The notes under the pieces are model-generated. The model was given only the letters and a program-made list of their open reading frames with translations, had not been told where the DNA came from and ran no database searches. Source: Aalborgiella sp963841045 (lineage in GTDB: Bacteria; Pseudomonadota; Gammaproteobacteria; Burkholderiales; Burkholderiaceae_C). Taken from it: a stretch of DNA of 14,648 nt. The DNA lies in contig CAWJBD010000012.1 of assembly GCA_963841045.1 (NCBI GenBank), forward strand, positions 1-14,648, in the 5' to 3' direction. Positions 8,554 through 14,648 of this stretch are shown here, piece after piece (position 1 is the first letter of the stretch; every line of letters begins with the position of its first letter). The translations under genes and the position numbers were made by a program.

Positions 8554-9735
8554 TTATTTGACGCTACAGGCTTTGCTCAACACGTCGCTAATCACTTGGC
8601 AAGTAATGGCCAGCTCAGATTTCGTCAGCGTCGGGTGCACCAAAAACATCAAGCTGGTTTCGCCTAACTCCCGTGCATTTGGTAGTCTTTCATTTGATCG
8701 CCATCCCGTACCATCAAACGCTTTTTCCAAATACACCTCAGAGCACGATCCTTGGTAACACGGAACGCCAAGAGCATTGATGGCGTCAACAATGCGATCG
8801 CGGGACCATCCTGTCGCCAAAAGGTCAGGCTGAACGTAAACATAACATTTGTAATGTGCATGTGTGTTGTCGTCGGGTACAGCAGGCACTCGAATAGCTT
8901 TGAAAGGGCGGCACGCCGCCCAAATCATTTCAGCGTAGAGCGCACGCATGGCTGCCCAGTTGGGCATGCGCTTCAATTGAATCCGTCCGATAACGGCCTG
9001 CATCTCAAGCATGCGCCAGTTCGTGCCAAATGAATCGTGTAGCCAACGAAACCCTTTCGGATGCTGGCGTTCATACACAGCCGCATAACTTTTGCCATGG
9101 TCTTTGTATGCCCACATATCGCGCCAAAGCGCTTCATCATTGGTGGTAACCATGCCGCCTTCACCCCCAGTGGTCATAATTTTATCTTGACAAAATGACC
9201 ATGCGCCGACATGTCCTATGCTTCCAACGCTGCGATTTTTGTAGCGCGCACCATGCGCTTGGGCGCAATCTTCAATGACTTTGAAATGGTGTCTTTTTGC
9301 CAATGCCATGATGGGGTCCATGTCACAAGGCCAGCCCGCCAAATGCACACAAATCACGGCTTTGGTCTTGGGGGTCAACACTTTGGAGATGGTGGTGGCT
9401 GACAAATTTCCACTGTCCATTTCAACATCAGCAAACACCGGGGTTGCGCCTGTGTTGACCACGCAAGAAACGCTGGCGATAAAGGTTCGCGGTGTCACAA
9501 TCACCTCATCACCAGGGCCAATGTTCAATGCTTTTAAAGCCACATCAAGTGCCAAGGTGCCATTAGACAAGGCAACCGCATATTTTGTATCAGTCCATGC
9601 TGCAAACTCTTTCTCAAACTCGCGGCATTCAGTACCAGTCCAATAGTTGACTTTGTTTGACAGCAAAGTCTGGCTGACCGCGTCGGCCTCTTCAGCTGTG
9701 AAGCTGGGCCAAGGTGAAAAAGGTGTGTTCAACAT
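8554..9735 (-). CDS. DegT/DnrJ/EryC1/StrS-family PLP sugar aminotransferase (PglE-like role)
   Basis: Cytoplasmic pyridoxal-phosphate enzyme that transfers an amino group, usually from glutamate, to a keto sugar nucleotide. The 393 residues are the normal length for the family. Visible motifs are SNGTLALDVAL (57-67), GDEVIVTPRTFIA (75-87), HLAGWPCDMD (131-140), IEDCAQAHGA (154-163, with D156 expected to hold the cofactor nitrogen) and SFCQDKIMTTGGEGGM (180-195), in which K185 is the expected Schiff-base lysine. Its place directly before the 4,6-dehydratase and after the acetyltransferase points to 4-amination of the dehydratase product, as in UDP-bacillosamine synthesis. Perosamine- or other 3-amino-type activity cannot be excluded from sequence alone. 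Start ATG 9735 is 14 bp after the acetyltransferase stop. Confidence 0.92.
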   Translation of the reverse strand: MLNTPFSPWPSFTAEEADAVSQTLLSNKVNYWTGTECREFEKEFAAWTDTKYAVALSNGTLALDVALKALNIGPGDEVIVTPRTFIASVSCVVNTGATPVFADVEMDSGNLSATTISKVLTPKTKAVICVHLAGWPCDMDPIMALAKRHHFKVIEDCAQAHGARYKNRSVGSIGHVGAWSFCQDKIMTTGGEGGMVTTNDEALWRDMWAYKDHGKSYAAVYERQHPKGFRWLHDSFGTNWRMLEMQAVIGRIQLKRMPNWAAMRALYAEMIWAACRPFKAIRVPAVPDDNTHAHYKCYVYVQPDLLATGWSRDRIVDAINALGVPCYQGSCSEVYLEKAFDGTGWRSNERLPNARELGETSLMFLVHPTLTKSELAITCQVISDVLSKACSVK

Positions 9736-9749
9736 TTTTTGTGGCTAAC

Positions 9750-10409
9750 TTACTTCTTAATCGATTCCATCACACGGGCCGGATTGCCAATAACGGTTGT
9801 GCCTGGTGCTACATTTTTGGTGACAACAGCACCCATACCCACAACCGCGCCACGACCAATTACCAAGGGCTCCCCAGGTTTGCCTTGACGCAAAATAGCT
9901 CCTGTGCCGATGTAGGCATGGTCTTCAATGTGGACATTGCCATTGCAGTGGACGCCAGGTGCGAAAGTAACGAAATCACCAATCACACAGTCGTGCTCAA
10001 TATAGCTATTTAAGTTAGCATGAAAATGCTTCCCTATACGAATATTGCTTGTGATCGTCACAAATGGGCATAGCACCGCACCTTCACCAATAACAACTTC
10101 ATCTAATTCCACAACATTCGAAGCACGTACTTCAAAAAATGAAACCTTATCCGCTATACATTGATCAGCCAAACGTGATCGCACTGCACTATTGGCGATT
10201 GCAATACACACATGGCGTGATTCGGCAGGCTCACGTATCCATTTGGCGTATGACATCACACGGTATCCGTTGATTTCTTCTGCTTGAACCCCATCGTCTA
10301 GAAAAACCAAATCCCAATCAGAAGTACCAGCTTTTTCTAGTTGTTGTTTCGCCAGCGGCATCACACCACGACCACAGCCACTGGCACCAAAAATGGCAAA
10401 CCGTTTCAT
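9750..10409 (-). CDS. PglD/NeuD-family sugar O/N-acetyltransferase (left-handed beta-helix)
   Basis: Expected to use acetyl-CoA to acetylate the 4-amino group of a UDP-amino sugar, completing a UDP-N,N'-diacetylbacillosamine-like donor. The 219 residues have the PglD two-part build. An N-terminal nucleotide-sugar-binding Rossmann-like part carries FGASGCGRG (7-15) and FLDDG (36-40). A C-terminal left-handed beta-helix of hexapeptide repeats follows (about 98-205). The motif IEHDCVIGDF (137-146) places H139 where the PglD catalytic His sits. GNPAR (208-212) closes the helix, as is usual in this family. Start ATG 10409 is 30 bp after the phosphoglycosyl transferase stop, the widest gap in this part of the operon, with a weak AAAGG ribosome binding site upstream. 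Confidence 0.92.
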   Translation of the reverse strand: MKRFAIFGASGCGRGVMPLAKQQLEKAGTSDWDLVFLDDGVQAEEINGYRVMSYAKWIREPAESRHVCIAIANSAVRSRLADQCIADKVSFFEVRASNVVELDEVVIGEGAVLCPFVTITSNIRIGKHFHANLNSYIEHDCVIGDFVTFAPGVHCNGNVHIEDHAYIGTGAILRQGKPGEPLVIGRGAVVGMGAVVTKNVAPGTTVIGNPARVMESIKK

Positions 10410-10439
10410 GCTTTATGCCTTTGTTTGAGGTTTTTCATT

Positions 10440-11033
10440 TCATTTAACCGAGCCCGTAAATTTTGACATGGTCGCTTCACCAGCTGCGCTGATCCCGTCA
10501 CGTGCCACCACTTTGCGTATGGTGAGCCATAAAATTTTGATGTCTAACCAAATAGAGTGATTATCCACATACCAAACATCGAGTTTGAACTTTTCATCCC
10601 AGCTCAATGCGTTGCGACCATTCACCTGCGCCCAACCAGTGATCCCCGGTTGCACATCATGCCGGCGTGCTTGTTCGCTGTTGTACAAGGGCAAATAGTC
10701 CATCAGCAATGGGCGCGGGCCGACCAAACTCATCTCACCTCTCACAACATTCCACAGTTCAGGTAATTCGTCCAAGCTAGAAGCGCGAAGAAAACGCCCA
10801 AATGGCGTTAACCGGTCGGCATCTGGCAACAGCAGACCATCTGTACCACGCGCATCCGTCATGGTTCTGAATTTCACCATTTTGAATGCCTCGCCTCTTA
10901 AACCCGGTCGAACTTGGCTGAAAAAGACCGGATGACCTAACTTGATGTAGATAAGGGCATACAAACAGACCATTGGAATGGCGAGCAGTATCAGCGCAGT
11001 GCACGCAATGATCAGATCAAATAGCCTTTTCAT
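10440..11033 (-). CDS. PglC-type monotopic phosphoglycosyl transferase (initiating sugar transferase)
   Basis: Transfers a sugar-1-phosphate from a UDP-sugar to undecaprenyl phosphate, the first membrane step of glycan assembly. The 197 residues match the small PglC/WcaJ-catalytic-domain class. A single re-entrant membrane helix (about 5-30) is followed by FKMVKFRTM (50-58), SSLDELPELWNV (85-96, with the catalytic Asp-Glu pair D88-E89), SLVGPRPLL (102-110) and QPGITGWAQVNGR (128-140). I chose ATG 11033 (MKRLFDLIIA) because the family starts just before this helix. A longer frame to 11114 adds 27 residues inside the previous gene. It overlaps the end of that gene by 17 bp, so translation is probably coupled. 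Neighbouring PglD-, PglE- and PglF-like genes suggest UDP-diacetylbacillosamine as donor. Confidence 0.95.
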   Translation of the reverse strand: MKRLFDLIIACTALILLAIPMVCLYALIYIKLGHPVFFSQVRPGLRGEAFKMVKFRTMTDARGTDGLLLPDADRLTPFGRFLRASSLDELPELWNVVRGEMSLVGPRPLLMDYLPLYNSEQARRHDVQPGITGWAQVNGRNALSWDEKFKLDVWYVDNHSIWLDIKILWLTIRKVVARDGISAAGEATMSKFTGSVK

Positions 11034-12186
11034 GGGATTGAGAAATGAATAATTGAGAGTAAAAGTCACGCATAGCCTCAACCAACACAGCTGTTCCAAA
11101 TAATTGATAGGCACGCTCTTGGGCCTGAGTGGCCATGCTTTTACGCAATTGATCGTTTTGTATCATTGTCAAAAGACCTTGAGCGATTTGTTCAACCTGC
11201 TTGGGCTCATGCAAAATGCCAGTCTTGCCATCGTCCACGGCATCGGTAATGCCATATATTTTGGAAGCCAGCGACGGCACTCCAGTCGCGGCAGCTTCAA
11301 TTAAAACGGAACCAAAACCTTCACGATAACTAGGCAAGCAAAAAATATCGGCTGCAGCCATGTAGTCTTCAGGCTTGTTGGTAAACCCCACGCGGTGATA
11401 CTGAGTGCTGCAGGCTGCGAGGGTTTGCGCTATACCAGTGCTCATATCGGCTTCATCAGGCCCGACGATTACCAAGTGAGCCGTTGGAACTTGTGTGGCA
11501 ATCTGTGCAAACGCAAGTGCCAAGTCTTGAACACCTTTGTCTGGGTTTAGCCTACCCAGATAGAGACAGACGACTTCTGATTCCCCAATGTGAAGTTCAG
11601 ACCTTATCTGTTGCCTGGCATTGGCATTGGGTTTAAACCGCTTCACATCAACGCCCGCCACAGACCCATAACCCAAGACTTGAATTTTTTCTGGAGCAAC
11701 AATTTTTTCTTGAATTAAAAATGCTCTTTGAGATGGGCTGTCGGTTAGCAGCGAGCTTGCGCACCACGCAATCAGCCTGTCCAATGCTTTCAGCCCTTCG
11801 CGAACCATGCCGGATTTGGTTGCCCAAACTTGCCCTGTAAACGTATGCACACGAACAGGTGTGCGGGTCAAAGTGGCGGCCAACATGCTGAGCAAGCCAG
11901 CCTTTGGGGTGATAGAGTGAACAGCATCAAACTTCTCACGCCTGAAAATACCAGCAAGTGACAACAGTGCTTTTAAATCATGAATGAGGTTGATGTCTCT
12001 GGCTATGGCAACAGGCATGATTTTCACGCCTGACGCATTTGAAACGAAAAATTCGTTTGCTACCCCATTGGCAATCAAGGTAACGTCATAATCCTGTGCA
12101 AGCATCTCAATATGCGGGCGCATGAACACATTCAGCGACATGGGAATTGCCGATACGATACAAAGCTTTTTTCTTGCTGTTTTCAT
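11017..12186 (-). CDS. GT4-family (GT-B fold) glycosyltransferase, PglA-like position
   Basis: Cytoplasmic retaining glycosyltransferase, probably adding the second sugar to the undecaprenyl-linked first sugar. From ATG 12186 it has 389 residues, normal for the family. The N-terminal half contains VHSITPKAGLLSMLAA and HTFTGQVWA, the acceptor-side motifs of the PglA/capsular group. The C-terminal half has LYLGRLNPDKGVQDL and the donor-binding EX7E motif EGFGSVLIE (E289 and E297) followed by AAATGVPSLAS. A TTG at 12195 would add three residues, but the ATG looks better. The gap to the epimerase stop is 9 bp and the 3' end overlaps the PglC-like gene. Sugar specificity cannot be read from the sequence. 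Confidence 0.93.
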   Translation of the reverse strand: MKTARKKLCIVSAIPMSLNVFMRPHIEMLAQDYDVTLIANGVANEFFVSNASGVKIMPVAIARDINLIHDLKALLSLAGIFRREKFDAVHSITPKAGLLSMLAATLTRTPVRVHTFTGQVWATKSGMVREGLKALDRLIAWCASSLLTDSPSQRAFLIQEKIVAPEKIQVLGYGSVAGVDVKRFKPNANARQQIRSELHIGESEVVCLYLGRLNPDKGVQDLALAFAQIATQVPTAHLVIVGPDEADMSTGIAQTLAACSTQYHRVGFTNKPEDYMAAADIFCLPSYREGFGSVLIEAAATGVPSLASKIYGITDAVDDGKTGILHEPKQVEQIAQGLLTMIQNDQLRKSMATQAQERAYQLFGTAVLVEAMRDFYSQLFISQSHEKAI

Positions 12187-12195
12187 AAACACCAA

Positions 12196-13155
12196 TTACA
12201 CCATCTTATTGATGGCGGTGGGTATGTCTACCTTTGGCTCAAAGCCAAGTACCTGTTTCAGTTTGTTAGTTGGATACGACGTATGCCGAACCAAAGCGTC
12301 GATTCGATCCATGCTTAGCGGGCTTTTAACAAATTTCGGTGTTATGGCTACTACGCAACGCAAGGGCAATTCAGGAACGCAAAAGCCAGATGAAAGCTTG
12401 CTCGCATTGTTTCTAACCAAATTCACAATGTCTGTCCATAAACAATCATTCGACAAATTAAAGATTTGTCCACGCGCTCTGTTGTCAGATCCACACAATA
12501 ACAAGGCATTGATAACGTCGTTTAAGTGCACGTAATTGGCAATGGATGACCGCGAGCCAATGTAGAAGAACAAACCTTTGCGCATCATGCTAGCAAGAGC
12601 CCGTACCGAACCGTTTGGCATATTATCCGCAATCACAATTGACGGTCGCAATATTGAATAACTGAAAAGCGGTTCCGTAGCCGCCAAACGCATCACCAGT
12701 TCATCGGATTGGGTTTTGGTAACTTCATAGGTACCAACGGGATGTGTGGGGCTATCTTCAGTCACTGTGCGTTGCTGTCTTGCCCGCTGCAAGGGTGGCC
12801 CATATGCACCAACACTGCTGAGTTGCACCCAATGAAAAACTTGCTGTGTAGTGCGAATACGTTCTTGAACCGCATCGAGCAAGCGCTGTGTGCCTTCAAC
12901 ATGCAAAGCGTGCATCTTTGTTTCGTTCTTGATCTCGCCAGCGCAGTGGTACAAGACGTTTGCACCCGATAAGAATTCTTTTAAATTCAGTGCTGATTGC
13001 GATAAATCTGATTCGAAATACGTGGTCATGCTTTCTTTTGTTGCAACATTGTTAATATGCCGCGTCAAAATGCGCACACTATGCCCACTTTTCTCCAGTG
13101 CATTCACCAAAGGTTGACCTATAAAGCCTGCACCACCAGTTACACAAATTGTCAT
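12196..13155 (-). CDS. Extended short-chain dehydrogenase/reductase, nucleotide-sugar epimerase or 4-ketoreductase
   Basis: NAD(P)-dependent enzyme of the GalE/WbpV group, acting on a nucleotide sugar. The 319 residues carry the dinucleotide motif TGGAGFIG (6-13), the SSVGAYG strand with the catalytic Ser (113-119) and YEVTK (Y143, K147). LRPSIV (169-174) follows in the substrate-binding part. It could be a C4 epimerase supplying a second sugar, or a 4-ketoreductase working on the product of the dehydratase further down, as WbpV does with WbpM. The sequence does not decide between them. Its start overlaps the preceding stop by 4 bases (ATGA, 13152-13155), so it is translationally coupled to the Wzy-like gene. 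Confidence 0.9.
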   Translation of the reverse strand: MTICVTGGAGFIGQPLVNALEKSGHSVRILTRHINNVATKESMTTYFESDLSQSALNLKEFLSGANVLYHCAGEIKNETKMHALHVEGTQRLLDAVQERIRTTQQVFHWVQLSSVGAYGPPLQRARQQRTVTEDSPTHPVGTYEVTKTQSDELVMRLAATEPLFSYSILRPSIVIADNMPNGSVRALASMMRKGLFFYIGSRSSIANYVHLNDVINALLLCGSDNRARGQIFNLSNDCLWTDIVNLVRNNASKLSSGFCVPELPLRCVVAITPKFVKSPLSMDRIDALVRHTSYPTNKLKQVLGFEPKVDIPTAINKMV

Positions 13156-14255
13156 GGGCTATCCTTGGTATGCGATATGGCATTCAAGCGCCTGATATAC
13201 AAAGATGCGGCCACGATCAAAATCGCTAAATAATCAAACATGCGCAAGCGCATGGCAGTTCCCATGTTGTCATTAAAAAACGTCCATATGGCAGCATACA
13301 TAACTGCAAACAGAATTAAGTACTCCTCAAATCTGCTGATGTAAGTGCGATTCAAGTAAATATAAAGCGTTGATGCAATGATGAGGATTGATTCAGTCAA
13401 AAACAAAATCAACAAGGTGAACGTATTGATATGCAGACCATAGAATTGATACAAAACTGACAAAATATAGTTGAAAACAAACAGGACAGGGTTATCGACT
13501 TTGAGGGATATACCCAAAGAGCTGCCACCAACCGCTTCAAAGAGGGCTCTGTAATCGAGCAAAGGGTCTAACCAGCCTAAACTTCTGATAATTAACAAAC
13601 CACCCATGTACATAACAAACAGTAGAATTTTGTTGATTCTGTAGACATGCATTTCGCGCAACAGAAAAGCCATGATCAGCGCGATGGCCAAGTAATTTCT
13701 AAATTGGTAAACCAAATAATACAAACCAAATATGGGCAGTAACCAAGCATACTTGATGACACCATGCTGTTTGTCATAGGTATTCAGCACCATGAAAGTG
13801 ATGCCTATCAAGAACACCATGACGGCATCTCTGAATATGTCCAGCGAATACAAATTCAAGGTTGGGTAAACGCAAATATAAATGGCAACGCACCAGTATA
13901 TTTTGTAGTATCTCTCAAGATTTTTAACTTGCTGAGTATGTGGAATAAGCGAGGCATATATAAATGGTGTTACTAAAGTCGTGGTGGTAAATATCAGGAT
14001 AGTCAAGCCAGAGCGGTTATATAAGGCATGGCTATGCAAGTCTTTTAGCAAGTATGACCATATGCTGTATCCATCAGGATTTAGGCCCAATGCAAACAGG
14101 TCGTAGTAATGTGCATCGGTCTCAGTTTGATAGATTTGAACCGTGCCATCCAATACAAACAGCAGAAAAGCCATTTTGCAAAAAACAATCAATGCAAATG
14201 CTATTTTCAGGTGGTGCACTTGCACCTTTTGAATGATCGTTGAGATGGCATACAT
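13152..14255 (-). CDS. Polytopic membrane protein, Wzy-like O-antigen polymerase candidate
   Basis: Integral membrane protein of 367 residues with about ten hydrophobic segments. It is a candidate to polymerise lipid-linked repeat units on the periplasmic side. Features in keeping with the Wzy/EpsG-type group are an acidic, aromatic first loop (TETDAHYYDLFALG, about 44-57), FRDAVMVFLIG after a membrane segment, VYQFRNYLA in a central segment and NDNMGTAMRLRMFDYLA near the end, which supply conserved-type Arg residues. Wzy proteins are poorly conserved, so this call rests on topology, these short motifs and location. The ATG at 14255 is 17 bp after the upstream glycosyltransferase stop. There is no sign of interruption. 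Confidence 0.75.
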   Translation of the reverse strand: MYAISTIIQKVQVHHLKIAFALIVFCKMAFLLFVLDGTVQIYQTETDAHYYDLFALGLNPDGYSIWSYLLKDLHSHALYNRSGLTILIFTTTTLVTPFIYASLIPHTQQVKNLERYYKIYWCVAIYICVYPTLNLYSLDIFRDAVMVFLIGITFMVLNTYDKQHGVIKYAWLLPIFGLYYLVYQFRNYLAIALIMAFLLREMHVYRINKILLFVMYMGGLLIIRSLGWLDPLLDYRALFEAVGGSSLGISLKVDNPVLFVFNYILSVLYQFYGLHINTFTLLILFLTESILIIASTLYIYLNRTYISRFEEYLILFAVMYAAIWTFFNDNMGTAMRLRMFDYLAILIVAASLYIRRLNAISHTKDSP

Positions 14256-14272
14256 TTGACAGTTACCGAGCG

Positions 14273-14648
14273 TTATGTGGGCAGAAGCATTTCTTGGCTG
14301 TTCAATGAGCGAAATAGTCGCAAGAGCGCATGCGCAGCAGGCTCAAGTGCGAATCGCTCTTCAACCATACGTCTGCCATTCGCCCCCAAATCTGCTCGCA
14401 AATGTTCATCATCAATCAGTTGATAGAGTGCTATAGCCCACTCAGCTGTGGTGTTTGCCAAGAAGCCATTATTGCCAGGCACGACAATATCCGTTGTTGG
14501 CACCCACTGCGGATGCAATAACGGGCTTCCCACAGGCCATGTATTGGAGCAATTTGTAGCCACATTTGCCGCGCTCAAAGGGGGCATCAGGCAATGGCAT
14601 GATACCTATGTCAAATGATTGAATGTCGGAAACCTAGCAATTGGCCAT
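14273..14648 (-). CDS. C-terminal part of a GT4-type glycosyltransferase, cut by the window edge and frameshifted
   Basis: The end of a GT-B glycosyltransferase whose N-terminal part lies beyond the right edge. One frame from about 14630 gives DIQSFDIGIMPLPDAPFERG and KCGYKLLQYMACGKPVIASA, the donor-site region of a well-known GT4 subgroup. It then runs to a stop soon after 14500. The rest (TDIVVPGNNGFLANTTAEWA, then RADLGANGRRMVEERF) is in another frame. Removing one base near 14494-14495 joins them as SAVGANTDIVVPG, the expected family sequence. A TAG at 14634-14636 also breaks the frame just before VSDIQ, suggesting a second error near the edge. It ends 17 bp before the Wzy-like gene and appears to be in the same operon. 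Confidence 0.82.
14494..14498 (-). other. Apparent frameshift site (extra base) in the right-edge glycosyltransferase gene
   Basis: As given, the frame reads SAVGANNGYCRAWQ and stops. Dropping one A of GCCAACAACGG gives GCC AAC ACG G and restores VGANTDIVVPGNNGF, close to the usual GVNTDIV pattern of this GT4 group. Confidence 0.78.

Noticed and set aside
11034..11114. 27-residue N-terminal extension of the PglC-like protein
   Set aside because: The family begins at the membrane helix (MKRLFDLIIA) and the extension lies inside the coding region of the previous gene.
1..14648. CRISPR arrays, insertion sequences, defence systems
   Set aside because: No direct-repeat array, terminal inverted repeats, transposase or nuclease-effector genes seen; all genes fit a glycan cluster except the ComEC-like hydrolase.

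Overview
The window is the 3' end of a ribosomal RNA operon (5S rRNA, + strand) facing a long, tightly packed surface-polysaccharide gene cluster. Every protein gene lies on the - strand and is transcribed from the right edge towards the 5S gene. The 5S sequence and the gene types suggest a betaproteobacterium of the order Burkholderiales, possibly Comamonadaceae. That placement is recognition from memory, not a search.

Layout in transcription order (right to left): the C-terminal part of a GT4-type glycosyltransferase cut by the window edge; a Wzy-like membrane polymerase candidate (13152-14255); an extended SDR sugar epimerase/reductase (12196-13155); a GT4 glycosyltransferase (11017-12186); a PglC-type phosphoglycosyl transferase (10440-11033); a PglD-type acetyltransferase (9750-10409); a DegT/DnrJ/EryC1/StrS aminotransferase (8554-9735); a membrane-anchored WbpM/PglF-type nucleotide-sugar 4,6-dehydratase (6611-8551); a Wzz-like chain-length regulator (5394-6599); a polytopic membrane protein of unknown function (3866-5391); a membrane-anchored ComEC-type metallo-beta-lactamase-fold hydrolase (2900-3854); and a large double-GT2 glycosyltransferase (371-2860). 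A symmetric hairpin at 281-315 sits between the last gene and the convergent 5S gene and can terminate both.

Working together: dehydratase, aminotransferase and acetyltransferase can convert UDP-GlcNAc to a UDP-diacetamido sugar of the UDP-N,N'-diacetylbacillosamine type. The PglC-like enzyme would load the phospho-sugar onto undecaprenyl phosphate and the GT4 and GT2 enzymes would extend it. The Wzy-like and Wzz-like proteins would polymerise it and set chain length. The order GT4-PglC-PglD-PglE-PglF matches the Campylobacter pgl locus as I remember it, but no PglB-type oligosaccharyltransferase is present, so an O-antigen or capsule is more likely. No flippase is visible; it and the operon promoter probably lie beyond the right edge.

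The main surprise is a series of single-base frame breaks. Three neighbouring genes at the left (GT2, hydrolase, membrane protein) and the partial gene at the right edge are interrupted by indels. Adding or removing one base at each restores long open frames with recognisable motifs. This recovers an N-terminal membrane anchor on the hydrolase, about 70 extra residues on the membrane protein, and an 829-residue glycosyltransferase. Most sites lie in A/T runs, so sequencing or assembly error is the leading explanation, with recent gene decay or phase variation as alternatives. There is no gene-free stretch above 300 bases.
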